Below are positions 10,111 to 20,979 of a stretch of DNA of 32,441 nucleotides, piece after piece. Every line of letters starts with the position of its first letter. Positions within the stretch are counted from its first letter, which is position 1. Source of the stretch: Sporodiniella umbellata (lineage: Eukaryota > Mucoromycota > Mucoromycetes > Mucorales > Rhizopodaceae); assembly GCA_025677835.1 (NCBI GenBank), contig JAIXMR010000167.1, forward strand, positions 1-32,441. The letters are read 5' to 3'. Position numbers and translations under genes: made by a program. The notes below the pieces were generated by a model that was given only the letters and a program-made list of their open reading frames with translations, had not been told where the DNA came from and did not search any database.

Positions 10111-10712
10111 ATGTCTGAACACCCCAACAAATTAGCCTTCCAAGAAGGTGTTGGATACGTCCTAAAATCCTGGACTGCTCTTAAATTAGCAGTAGAGCAA
10201 GATTGGGGAGGAATTGACTCTCGGGAAAAAAGAGATTGGATGATTGAAGTGATTGTGGATGTTTTCCAGAAGCGTAAGTAACCTACCCTCTTTTTAGTAT
10301 TCGAGACTCATGTCAGCCTAGGTGGAAAAAGCATCGACGTTGAAGATATTGAAGATATTCTGTCTCAAATCATGGTGGATGAGTTTGAAGTCGTTTTAGA
10401 AGACGACTCTCCCTACCATGTGGCAAAACACATTTTTGCATTGTATACACAATGTATACAGGGCAATTTGACAGAAGTTGAACGTCTCCGTGAAAAATTC
10501 TTGTCACAAAACCAAAACCAATTTGCAGCTTCAAATTGCGTGAAACAAGAAAGCGAGGACGATGTCAGTGGAGATGAAATAGACGTAAAACAGCTCTTAT
10601 CTCCTTACATACATATATTAATCGTGTTTTGCAGGGTGAAGACGATGATGACATGGAGGAACCAGAGCCTGCAGTGGACGCTGACGGTTGGGAGACTGTG
10701 CGTCGTAAATAA
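10111..10712 (+). CDS. TSR2: Pre-rRNA processing protein Tsr2
   Basis: In yeast, Tsr2 escorts ribosomal protein eS26 into pre-40S particles and is needed for 20S pre-rRNA processing. Exons are 10111-10273, 10322-10584 and 10635-10712, giving 167 aa. The WGG motif is seen in VEQDWGGIDSREKRDWM, followed by the conserved helical part (DIEDILSQIMVDEFE, VVLEDDS), an acidic stretch (GEDDDDMEEPEPA) and the conserved ending DADGWETVRRK. Intron 1 is placed at 10274-10321 (48 nt); an acceptor at 10297 is also in frame but would leave a 24-nt intron and insert eight residues not expected from the family. Intron 2 is 50 nt. It is tail to tail with the PARP-type zinc-finger gene, 117 bp between stops. Confidence 0.93.
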
Positions 10713-10829
10713 GCTTCTTTTTTCTTTTTCTGTATTTATTTATTTAGAGCAACAAAATAAAACCAACAATAATAACAAAAAAAAAAAAAAAAAAAAAGGT
10801 TGTCACTTGTTATTGAAGATAGTGTTTAT

Positions 10830-11561
10830 TTATTTCTTGGATTTTTTCAATGCTTGGAACTCCTGGGCAATGCTTTCTAACTCGTTTTGGTCTTGGTGAG
10901 GAAGCACGACCTCTTTTACTTTATGCGCTTCTTTAACAGCAGCTTTTTTGTTCTTGGTGACTTTGCTTTTATCGTCCTTTTTCTTTGCAATCTTTTCTTT
11001 TGGCTTCTCATCGCTCTTCTTGGGTAGTGACTTGTCCTTTTTTTCTTTCTTTTGTTGTACACCTGTCAAGTTTTCTGTCATGTCTACATCGTCTTCAATT
11101 TCCTTGCTCTTCTTTGGTTTTTCCTCCTCTTCCTCTTCCTCTCCCCTATCAGCCTTTTCTTTCTTCATCACATCTTTCCATGTGGTACCCGCCCCGTTCT
11201 TTACCAGCTTCTGAACTCGGTTTTTATCTTTTTCTTGTAAAGCAGAATAGCCCTTAATCATATCAAGAGGAATTCTTAATAGCTTTTCAGGTACTGTTTT
11301 GCAACAAAAAAAAAATGCGTTTATATTAGTATGGGTTAAAAAGAGGCCTTTTTCCAGTTTCTTACAAGCCCAACATTTGAAATGGTACCAAGTGTGCTTG
11401 GCTTGTTTCTTTTTTTCCTTTGCACTCTTTCTATAGATCTCGGCTGCACGAAGCGATTTGTTAGGAATTATAGCTTTACAGTTATGACATTTAGATTGTT
11501 GTGTTTGTGCATATTCAATGCAATAAGTGTAAATCCCTTCGCTGCTTTGTTCAGTCATCAC
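10830..11561 (-). CDS. PARP-type zinc-finger protein with Lys/Glu-rich tail
   Basis: Two exons on the minus strand, 11561-11366 and 11293-10830, 219 aa. The N-terminal 80 residues form a PARP-type zinc finger: CHNC (Cys25, Cys28) and WYHFKC (His60, Cys63) are the probable zinc ligands, followed by GYSALQEKDKNRVQKL. Such fingers recognise DNA breaks or nicks in PARP1 and DNA ligase III, so DNA binding is likely. The rest is highly charged low complexity (long Glu run, KKEKKDKSLPKK), with no PARP catalytic domain. The frame also stays open through the intron (11294-11365), but GTAAGA, a TACTAAT branch-like motif and CAG, plus the family spacing after the last Cys, favour splicing to give FKCWALPEKLL. 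Confidence 0.85.
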   Translation of the reverse strand: MMTEQSSEGIYTYCIEYAQTQQSKCHNCKAIIPNKSLRAAEIYRKSAKEKKKQAKHTWYHFKCWACKKLEKGLFLTHTNINAFFFCCKTVPEKLLRIPLDMIKGYSALQEKDKNRVQKLVKNGAGTTWKDVMKKEKADRGEEEEEEEKPKKSKEIEDDVDMTENLTGVQQKKEKKDKSLPKKSDEKPKEKIAKKKDDKSKVTKNKKAAVKEAHKVKEVVLPHQDQNELESIAQEFQALKKSKK

Positions 11562-11768
11562 AATAACGATTGTAAAAAAATTATTTTTTTGAAAAAGTTT
11601 TTTTTTTTTTTTTTTTTTGAAGTCGGAGAAGAAATAGCTGAAGCTTTCGTTTTAAATTGTGTAGATCAAACAGTCCCCTCTTTTGTTTTAAAAGTTTCAT
11701 TTTTGAAATAAGCTTTATTTTATAAATATGTGTTTGTTTGAATGTAGGCATGAAATAAATAAAGTTCT

Positions 11769-12278
11769 TTAGGGAGCAAGAACGTTTTGTCTAAAGTACA
11801 TGTTGTTATTGCCCATCATGTTTCCTGGAACCTTGTAAGAGCAAGTATACATTTGTTGGCCAGAGCCAAGATTAGGGCAGTTTGTGACACCACATCCGAT
11901 TTCTGTGGTGGCCTTCCAGACAAGTTGAGTAAAATGGCCAGTGCTCATACCGAAACCAGGATTGTTGTAGTTGTATTTGGTAACCTCGCTATACCATCCG
12001 TCAATGGCACCTTCCCAGCTTCGGTAGCCCAAAGCCAAATTTTCACCATAAGGTCCTTGGCTATGTCTCCATTGACATCCATTAGACCACTTTTGAGCAT
12101 AAGAAGCCAATGCCCTATTCCATTTCAAGGCAGGAGCGTGGTGCTTGGCACGGAACTTGTTATGTTGAGCCAAAATACCTTGGATAGCAGTAGGACTCAA
12201 TGCTTGGGCAGTTTGTACAAAAGTACACAAGACGACAGCGACAATGGCCAAAAGTACGGTGAATGTGCGGAAAGACAT
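11769..12278 (-). CDS. Secreted CAP/PR-1-like (SCP) protein
   Basis: Single-exon gene, 169 aa. Residues 1-26 form a classical signal peptide (hydrophobic LLAIVAVVLCTF, cleavage after AQA), so the product is secreted or in the wall. The remainder is one CAP domain: AQHNKFRAKHHAPALKWN, then the tetrad residues His72 (WRHS), Glu79 (GEN), Glu98 (WYSEV) and His115 in GHFTQLVWK, and the ending MYTCSYKVPGN. Four Cys in the mature part (68, 129, 134, 146) can form disulfides. Fungal relatives such as yeast Pry proteins bind and export sterols and lipids; whether this one does is inference. A TATA box lies 73 bp upstream. Confidence 0.95.
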   Translation of the reverse strand: MSFRTFTVLLAIVAVVLCTFVQTAQALSPTAIQGILAQHNKFRAKHHAPALKWNRALASYAQKWSNGCQWRHSQGPYGENLALGYRSWEGAIDGWYSEVTKYNYNNPGFGMSTGHFTQLVWKATTEIGCGVTNCPNLGSGQQMYTCSYKVPGNMMGNNNMYFRQNVLAP

Positions 12279-12350
12279 ATTGATCTGGTTTTTTTTGTTT
12301 AAATAATTTGATGAGTATTTTTTTTGTTTTGCTTGTCTGTAACCAGTTCT

Positions 12351-12357
12351 TTATATA
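12351..12357 (-). promoter_or_regulatory. TATA box of the CAP protein gene
   Basis: TATATAA on the minus strand, 73 bp before the ATG at 12278, at the same spacing as in the desaturase gene. Confidence 0.6.
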
Positions 12358-15300
12358 CTACTCAACATACAAAGGAGGTTACACTAAAAGATCGGTCTAT
12401 GGTTTTCAGCAATTTAAAAGTATAAATGAGACATATGCTGGTCCGAAATCTCAAAAGCTCTTTTAGTGTTGTTCTCTAACATGAGTGTCGTTTTGTGTTA
12501 CATTGCGCCTGAATATGATATTCGTGAGACAAGGAACCACGAAGTCCAATAAAAAATCTAAATTGAAATTTGCCCGTAATTCAACCAATTCTAACTGTTT
12601 TTTTTTTTTTTTTTTTTTTGCTATGACAATGTTACAAAGCCTTTGGCTTAAGAACAAGCGACAAAAGCGATTAGCTTAGAATTGACTATCGGCTTTAGAT
12701 AAATAGCTATTGTAGACGAATTCACAAAAATAACTCAATGATACAACAGACAAATCGGACGACAAAACTACAGTATGAATCACGCTATTAGGCAACTGTA
12801 ATTTACTCTGTACATGGAGAAATTCATATTAAACTAATGTATTTTTTATTGGTTTTACATCAACTGGAAAAAAGTAACAGCCTAGAGTTTTGTAATGACT
12901 AAAAATCGCTCTATATTGGTCCAAGCTCAAAGGCCTAGAAATACTGAGCCGGTATTACACTCTGGTATATAATAGAACTAGTGCGAATTTGAAATATTGT
13001 TTAGTATCACCAAATTATATTGTCAATAGTTTCAAAAAAAAAAGGGGGAAAGCCGTAACAAAAATATTTGATTTAAAATACTAAGACACAAAAAAAACCG
13101 TTTAGAGATTCTTAATACAAAAAGTAAATGCTCATTACAATACCAGATCTGTTCATATATTGTTATATGGTTCCCATGTGATTATTTACACTGCGTTTTT
13201 TTTTTTTTTGGAAAGCATTCGTACGCTTTAGGAAATACTTTGATACATTTTATTCACAGGTTTTTATTTTTAATCGTAAAAGAAGCTTCCATTATAATGG
13301 TAAAAAAATTTGTAAAGGGCTTCTAATACTACACTCCAAATTTCAAGGCTATACAAACCAAAAGGGAAACACGTTGCCTCTCAAAGATAATCGATAAATT
13401 CTTGATCGTTTTGTATCATAAAAAAGCAATTGAGAAAAAAACAGGCCTTTGAATGCGTTTTTGTTCTCTTTATGATAGCGATACAAAACTTTCATTGAAT
13501 ACATAAAGTCATTTTCTCAAGTGTATGTATACTTTCTGAAAAGGCATTCACAACTTTAAATCGTCGCTATTTTGTATATAGTGTACTTGAATATTTTATA
13601 TATACTTGTTGGAAACATTCAAACACTTTTTCTGTGTGATTCTTTAAAAATCACAAACATTAAACATTCAACAAAGACCTCTTTCTTTGGCGTGAATAAG
13701 ACACACGAGGCTCGGAGTGTACCTGTTTACAGTTTAAATGCCGTCTAATCAAAAAGTCGTTATAGGTTCGGACACAGAACTTCACTCATAGAAATTAGTG
13801 CTGAGACGGCTCCGTACAAGAAGCGCCTATTGAAATTTGAATGCAATCACGGGGACAAGTTCAATGAAAATGTTAATTTGAATAATAAATTTGGGAAATT
13901 AAACGTTCGAATACAGCGTAGTTTTCTTTATTGCCAGCGTATCTCCTAGTTTTTTTTTTTTACTTAAAACATAGCGTAAACGCGTTTCTCAATTATCTTC
14001 CTTATTGCTTTACTACCTAAAAATGCTATAAAAGATTTACTGTATTACAAAGTTTACGAAATTGTCTCCTGTTTAGTTATGGTTTTTTTGAACAATAACT
14101 GTCGAGCCTTTGTGTTACACTGCTATATACAGTGTTTCTGATGCCAAATGGAGATCTTGTGAAACTTTACTGTATAGTGCTACCATCATAATACCTTTCA
14201 TTTACCCTTTAATCTTAATCCTTCAGTTGAAAAGCCTTATTAAATCATTTGCATATATACCTTTTTTTTAAAACTAAAATATTGACTGCAATTCGCATTA
14301 GTAACATGAAAACTGTAAGAATCCATCGTGTCTTAACAGGAATACTTTAACAGCTCCATAAATTACGGAGGCTAGGCTCTATATATTCAACAAAAACAGA
14401 CTATACGTATATACTAAAAGCCTAATATGTTCAAGGCACTCTGATTATAACAATAGTGGAATATATTTCAAAACAATAAAGTATTGCTTTTGTCACTTTT
14501 TCTTCATTCTTCTTGTATAATAACTTTGTGAAAAATTCTACGATAGAAGGGAAATTAAACTTTGCTATTATCTGAATTTTTTGAAGACTAGTCTATGTGT
14601 GTTCAAAGTATAGGGCCCGGTCAAATTTAGCAAAAAATAAACAAATGACATTGAAGTAGCAAAAAAAAAAAAAAAACTGAAAAAAAAAAATACAATTTTT
14701 GTAAACCTTTGTGATCATATTAGCTTCCTTTCTCACTTAGAGTTTACACCGAAATGAGAACTTTCAGCTCAAGCAGTTTAAAAAAAGATTAATTGTGTTT
14801 AGAGCAGTTGAAATACATAAAGATATTTCACTTGTTTTTTGGCCTGTTCAGAAAACAAAATGAGTAGGAACTCTTATCTTTCCAATATTGACCACATAAC
14901 AAGCTTACGTCGTACTGTCTCTATAGCTCTATTATCACTAAAAAATACTGAGAGAAAAAATAGATACAGCTATATTGTTTAGTTTTTTCAGTGAAAGTTT
15001 TAGGCAAAATAGTTAAAAAAAAAGGGGGGCATTATATAGTATCTTATAGTTCAGTTTTAAGCTTGAATTCATGAGATTTATATTGAAATTTATTTTTGAC
15101 AATGTTTTTAGCTACATAAAGTGTTTTGGTGTATACTTGACTGGTCTAAAACATATAGGAAAAAAAGGAAAAAACACAACAGGCTCTAAAATCAATACCA
15201 TTTGCTACTTTATCATTTCTACAAGCAATTTTTTGACACAAAGAAAGGTTGAATCTAAATAGCATTTTTTTTTACAATATAAAGTTTATCTTTTATTAAA

Positions 15301-15903
15301 AAACGTATTTTGGTGTGTTTTTTGGGACATCTGTCAATAAAGCTTAAATCATAGATATCTTAGTAAACTAAAATTGGAATCGCACCAAAATAGTTTCTCA
15401 AAAAAAAAAAAGTTTCGTGTCAGAATCATTTGGTGAATGGCCAAAAAAATACACAGTTTCATTAACTACTATCAAAAAAATTTCTTTAGACTTTATAGCT
15501 ATTAACATAGTTATCCGAAAAGTGATATGTACACAATTCAGTACAATATGGCCTATGGTTGTAAACAGTATAGTAGTAGTAGACTCTGACAATATATATA
15601 TATATAGCCAAGTACAAATACAGAAATTCACAGCTGGTAACCTCACATCTACCTAGCTATTTACTGAATGAAACTTAGACTGCTCTTTCTGCTATTCGCT
15701 TTGATTGTTCTGTAGCAAAAATAGACGGAAAAACAACTGTCAAGCTCTTTTTTTTTTTTTTACACAATTGTAGCCTTTCAAAATATAGAAATTAATTCTT
15801 TACGAAAAATAAAAAATAAAAGAATTATCTAACTATAAGGTGTTGAATGTGTTCTTTTTTATGTACAAATTGTGTTCTATATGAAGCTTTACGGTTATAC
15901 TGG
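12358..15903. other. Gene-poor AT-rich block 1
   Basis: About 3.5 kb in which I find no recognisable gene on either strand. Short open frames (for example 15071-15262 and 15398-15656) lack family features. It contains A/T tracts, a TA run near 15594 and a small 7-bp-arm hairpin at 13635-13655. It may hold UTRs, decayed repeats or non-coding RNA that I cannot see. Confidence 0.45.
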
Positions 15904-16953
15904 TCACGCAAATAATTGTAGTTGTGTGTAAGTCTTTACTGCTTTCTCATACACACCCAAAAACACGCTTCCTCCTATTGAAATCCACATCACTCTAGGC
16001 CCTATACCTGCCCACAACTTTCTAGGGCCTTCTTCGGCTATAATCTTTTTCATTGTTCCAATTAAGCTATCCTCCCTTGCTGTCTTTGAAAGCATAATGC
16101 GTGTCTTACAAACATCCAATGGCGTTGTGATGGCTGCTGCCACGCCGCCTGCTAATGATCCCATCATTGCAGCCTCATAGGGCTCGACTTTCTTTTGGTT
16201 GTATTCTCCGTACGCTCGCTTCAGATACTCATATAAAGGAAACTGTATACAGGTGAAGGGTATCTCTCGTGCAACAGTAGGTAAAAATCCTCTATAAAAA
16301 CCCAATAGGCCTTCAGTACGCAGCACATTAGTTACTGCACTTGAAGTCGACTTGAACTGTTTGATCTGCATACGTTGCTTAATTACTTCTGTTGGTACAC
16401 GCACTGTACAGGCAGACTATAAAACTATTTGCTTAGCTCATTTACTTTTTTGTTTTCTTTTGCTTTATTATTGTAAAACTTACTATTTCTCCAAAAGTAG
16501 CTGCAATCATATATACAAAAGGCGTGTTGCTTTCTGTAGAAGCACCCAGTAATCGTTTAGAGGCCTCGTATGTTACAAAAAATAAGGAAGCTATTCAAAA
16601 AAAAAAAAAAAATTAATGTCAAAACGTGGAATAAACAAGCAGAGATGTATGATTCAAACTTACCATTGGGCGCACTTCCAACTACAGCAGACAAAAGACC
16701 TGAGTAAATACCTCGGAACCCGCCTGAAGCCTTGAATCCAGCTTTTGACTGAAAACGGGTTTTTATTGTATCTATAATGGTAAGAAAGAAAAAGCATAGA
16801 GATTAGATGTATATATATAGAATGCCGCTCTGGTCCTTCGCTATTACCAAGAGGATATAATGCAGTATCTACAGCCACTCCTGCCAAAGCGCCAGCCATC
16901 AAAGCCTGTTTGAGGTTAGCTTGGTAGGTGGCTCTTCTGGAATTGTTCTGCAT
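15904..16953 (-). CDS. PET8: Mitochondrial S-adenosylmethionine carrier
   Basis: SLC25A26/Pet8-type carrier that brings S-adenosylmethionine into mitochondria for methylation, lipoate and biotin synthesis. Exons on the minus strand are 16953-16848, 16771-16664, 16590-16484 and 16416-15904, giving 277 aa (yeast Pet8 is 284). Introns are 76, 73 and 67 nt, all GT..AG. The three signatures are YPLDTIKTRFQ (spanning intron 1), VPTEVIKQRMQ and TPLDVCKTRIM. Strings typical of this subfamily include GFRGIYSGL, GSAPNA, FFVTYE, GFYRGFLPTVAREIPFTCIQFPLYE and GPRVMWISIGGSVFLGVYE. It is divergent from the HAD hydrolase gene, with 467 bp between start codons. Confidence 0.95.
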
Positions 16954-17420
16954 TTATTTTCTTGAAACTGATTGTTGAAAAAAAAAAAAATGATGAAATC
17001 CAAAAACTTCAAAGTCACAAACTTTTGAAAAAAATTGGTGTTTAAACGAAACTCTACATTGGGCACCAAAAAAAAGAGCTCTTTTAGATCTTTCAGCGTT
17101 TTTTTATTTTAAAGTAATTATACGTCTCCTGTCATAAGAAAATCACACTTTCAAAGTGAGCTACGCTCGTTTAAGTTTTCGAAAAACTGTTTTTGATTAG
17201 GCGCATATCTTTGATCAAATTCTCCTATTTGTCCCCACCATCAATGAAGCAATTTTGCTCAGTGATTTTTTGTTAAAAAAAAGATACGGATTTTACCGTT
17301 TAAGACTGTTCCTGAAAACAGCATGAATTTTATGACATCATTTGTAGTGTCCGCTCTATTGACTGGGGAGCTTATGCTTACTTTAGCTCTCTGTGTTTCT
17401 TTTTTTTTTTTTCTTTTTTT
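16954..17420. other. Divergent promoter region SAM carrier / HAD hydrolase
   Basis: 467 bp between two divergent start codons. It contains an A tract next to the carrier start and a T tract (17400-17420, broken by one C) directly before the HAD start. No clear TATA box or gene was found. Confidence 0.5.
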
Positions 17421-17550
17421 ATGGCGACTATTTTTAGAAAAAGTGTTTTAACAGTGACAAGAAAGCCATGGAGTCGCTTCATTTCAACAGTAAACAAGCC
17501 TAATTATGCCTTTGCATTTGACATCGATGGTGTCTTGATCAAAGTAACAA

Positions 17551-17596
<46 letters not shown>

Positions 17597-18990
17597 ACGT
17601 CAAACTCGCGCGTCTCAACATTCCACATGTAGGGAAAAAAGCTCATTCCAGAAGCTACTAGGTATTGGGCTAAGAATCCGCGCAAAAAATACCTGCTAAC
17701 TTACTTTTAGAGCTCTGAAATTGCTAAATGGCGACAATGCAGCCAATAGGTAGAATAATAATAAAAAAAAAAAGACTGACGATATTGAATTTTCGTATAG
17801 AAAAATTCCCTTTGTGCTATTGACTAACGGTGGCGGTGTTACAGAAGAAGAAAAGGCAAACCAAATAAGTGAAATTGTTGGCGTTAAGGTAAGGTTTTTT
17901 TTTTTTTGCTTTGCAATATACTCACTCTTTTATATGCTTGAATAAAAGATTGACCCAAAGGCTGTGATTCTATCACATTCCCCAATGCAAAGCCTAGCCA
18001 GAAAGTATCAAGATAAAAGAGTTCTTATTGTAGGCGGAGCAGGAAGAAAGTGTTTTGATGTTGCTAAACGGTAAGTTTTTTTTCTAAAAACAAAAAGCTT
18101 TACTAAAACAAGCTTAGGTACGGCTTTACTGATGCTGTTACTCCAAACGACATAATGCATTGGAACTCGTCTGCTTGGCCACATTCAGAACCAACAAGTG
18201 ACCTATCGTTGCTTACTAGTGTAATTGAATTTTTTTTTGCAAAAAAAAAAAAAAAAAGTTATAAACTTGTTGTAGCCACAATCGCTTGAATTTTCCAAGT
18301 TACCTATTCATGCCGTCATGGTATTTCACGATTCTCTTGACTGTAAAGTATTCCATTGATATTTCTGCGCTAAATTGAATCGAAAATAGGGGGTAGAGAT
18401 ATTCAAATCATACTTGATGCTGTTTGCTCTAAGCACGGAGTGCTCGGTACAAGAAAAAACAGCTACGACACACAAGACGTTCCACTTTACTGGTCTAACG
18501 TAAGCTTTTAAAGAAAAAAATAACACTAATCACGTAGTTTAGAATGATCTTGTGAGTTGAATGCGCTTAATAGTAGATCGTTTTTTATTAATATTTGAGA
18601 AAGATCTGGAGCACCGACTTTCCTGCTCCAAGGCTAGGACAGGGTGCTCTAAAGAATGCAGTAGAGGGACTCTTTACAACTTTGACGGGATCCGAATTAA
18701 AGTCAACTTCATTTGGAAAACCTCATGCAACTACATACGATTTTGCAGAGCAAATAATAAATTCAGTAGCCGAAGAAGGTCAACAAAAAAGAAATGTTTA
18801 TGCAGTTGGCGACAATCCTTTAGCTGATATCAAGGGTGCCAATGGATACGGATGGACAAGTGTTCTTGTAAGAACAGGCGTATTCACTGGAGAAGGCAAT
18901 TCCACTGAATATCCAGCTGATATTGTGTGCGAAAATGTAGAAGAGGCAGTAGAAAGGGTTATTGCCAAAGAGGAAGGGAAACTCAAATAA
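17421..18990 (+). CDS. HAD-superfamily hydrolase, CECR5/HDHD5-like, probably mitochondrial
   Basis: Ten exons: 17421-17543, 17633-17661, 17711-17749, 17801-17888, 17949-18070, 18118-18220, 18276-18342, 18390-18499, 18543-18551 and 18604-18990; 358 aa. The N-terminus is basic with Ser and no acids (RKSVLTVTRKPWSRFIST), like a mitochondrial presequence. HAD motif I is FDIDGVLIK (both Asp present), motif II VLLTNGGG, the Lys motif GKPHATTYDFA, and motif IV VGDNPLADIKGANGYGW. Family strings VILSHSPMQ, VPLYWSNNDL and RLGQGAL match human HDHD5 and yeast YKR070W. Exon 2 is 29 nt and exon 9 only 9 nt (Asn-Asp-Leu). The substrate of this family is unknown to me. Intron 1 carries an A42 tract. Confidence 0.92.
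17554..17595 (+). repeat. A42 homopolymer in HAD gene intron 1
   Basis: An unbroken run of 42 adenines inside the 89-nt first intron (17544-17632) of the HAD hydrolase gene, on its sense strand. It is the longest homopolymer in the window. Confidence 0.9.
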
Positions 18991-19628
18991 ACGCATGCGC
19001 TTTTTTTTTAATTCTAGCTTACAGTTTGATTAGTACGTACTGTTGAGCGTTATATTCTCTATAATCAACGCTGAATTTATCTAACGATAGATTTAAAACG
19101 ATTCCACAGCTAAATTGCTTCTTTTTTCTTAAGGGTGGAGGTGCCACGTTGCTGAGTCGTCTTTAAAACAACAAGAGACTTTTATATGCTTCATAACTCG
19201 GCTGTATAAATAACTTATGCTAACATTGAAACTTTCTCAATACATTCATCTTGTAAACCCTACCACAATATACCCAGGCACACCGCTAACTATAAAAATC
19301 TGTACTCGTTTATGCACTAGAGGTGTAGTAATATTACTAATAAATACTTTAGTATCTCTCCTACTATGTTAAAAATCGGTTTTGCGTTCCACAACACTAA
19401 TTATATACAAATCTCTAAAGTCGGTCTCGGGGAACGTTTTACTTTTTTAATTGTATTTACACTAGTGACTTGCACGACCCTTCATTTGTTTTGACAAATC
19501 AACAAACTGTTAGAGAATAAATCAGCCAAATTCTCGAAGCTATTGTTTTGATTTATCTCGTTAAATTGAATTATACCAAAGAATCTGTATGAGAGAAAAA
19601 TAGACACATTTTTTTTGGCCTTTAATGA

Positions 19629-20201
19629 CAGAAATACTTTACTTCGGTTAGTGTATTAAATGCAGTCCGTTGCTCATCTATTCATTTTGAATCTTGTTTG
19701 GTCCAGATGAAGGATGATCAGCTTTACCAACAAGTATACTTTTAGAGCTGCCGATTTGCAAAAGAAATTTTTGAAAACCTTTGCTTTAGCACAAGGAGAA
19801 AAATATCTCACCCAAAGTTAATATGTATACTTTACATGAACGAAAGCAGTTTCACTACACTTTGGAAGACAAAACAAGCCTTTTTTGAAGCCCTAGTTGG
19901 CAAGAGCCAAAAAGTGCTCAGATTTAAGGCATCAATATTTGGTATGCTGTATGTTATTTCTATTGTATCGCTATACACTATTGACCAAAACTAAACAAAA
20001 TTTCAAAGGGCAACAGCTTCTTAGTCTCTATGCTTCCTCTGTCTAAGGAGAACAAAACTTAAAAGAAGAGATCACGCCTTACTACACTAAGTTAATAACA
20101 AGTTTCAAGTCATGCAGTCAGCGAAATCTTTTAACGTAGAAGGCCTCAAAAGTATACAGTGCAACACAAAACAGTATATGATCTCAAGATTCAGAAATAC
20201 C
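19629..20201 (+). pseudogene. Possible decayed coding sequence, fragment A
   Basis: One + strand frame runs for 191 codons with only four stops (19743, 19992, one near 20022 and 20088), where about 13 are expected for this base composition. Translated pieces look like real protein, for example QMKDDQLYQQVYF, TLWKTKQAFFEALVGKSQK and SAKSFNVEGLKSIQCNTK. No family is recognised. It could be a relic of a transposon or gene. A chance low-stop frame is possible. Confidence 0.3.
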
Positions 20202-20979
20202 TAGTATATGTAAGTATATGTATGCTTAGTTTTATTGTAATAAGAGCGATACGATATCCACATCAGACTGCTAATAAAGAAATGGTCCCGTCCCTTGTAC
20301 GGTTTTTTTTTTTTTTGCATATTTTCCATTAAATGTTGTGCGAGTGCGGCATCATATATTGTTTACAGTACAGCACTCAAATTAAAAGAACTTAAGGGTT
20401 TTTTTTTCTTTGAAAACTTGTTTTGGAACTACCTCAAGTATGCCTGGTAGAACCCGAGGAAAAACATCATGCAAGCAGTCAAGATTCAATACATCAATTA
20501 CCCTCATAGTGCCTGGTATGACTCCTTATATGGCATGACCTTTATCTCGAGACAAAAAAACTTTCGATTTCATAATCTTTCAGAACCGGTTTATACCAAT
20601 TGGTACAGGAGGCTAGAGACTACCGTTTTAGAAACATCGCTAAATTGTGTTTCCGGCGCTACACTACTTAGTTTTAGATATATACCTAGAGTTCTTTCTT
20701 CTTTGGCGTAGAGATATATGATTGATCAAATCACAAGACATCTGTTCATCAGTCGTCAATCGGTATTATCTTTTACGCAGCCAAGGCTCTTTTCACTGTA
20801 GTAAAACCACAACTTGAGATTGTTGGCAGTTTTTTCCAAGTACTAATTTAAATAGCTTATTTGCGATATGAACTTCTTTGTTCAAGCACTTGTTTAGCTA
20901 TCACACTCTGACCTCAGCATAGTTGCGATACTAGAAATAGTCAGTATATGTTACTCTTACTCCTTATCTTTACAACTAA

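Noticed and set aside
10274..10297. An ultrashort 24-nt intron in TSR2
   Set aside because: The acceptor at 10321 gives a normal 48-nt intron and a protein spacing equal to yeast Tsr2; the short version inserts eight extra residues.
11294..11365. Unspliced reading of the PARP-type zinc-finger gene
   Set aside because: The frame stays open by chance, but the segment has GTAAGA, a TACTAAT-like branch site and CAG, and it would insert a poly-Phe piece just after the zinc finger.
11787..12302. 171-codon open frame on the + strand
   Set aside because: It is antisense to the clear CAP protein gene and has no family features.
13905..13920. GTTCGAATAC, partly like a tRNA B box
   Set aside because: No A box at the right distance and no cloverleaf; the same applies to a similar string near 22181. 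No tRNA was found in the window.
19326..19339. 14-bp palindrome containing TAATATTAC, the nick-site nonamer of some rolling-circle replicons
   Set aside because: No Rep-like gene or stem-loop context is nearby, and AT-rich DNA produces such strings by chance.
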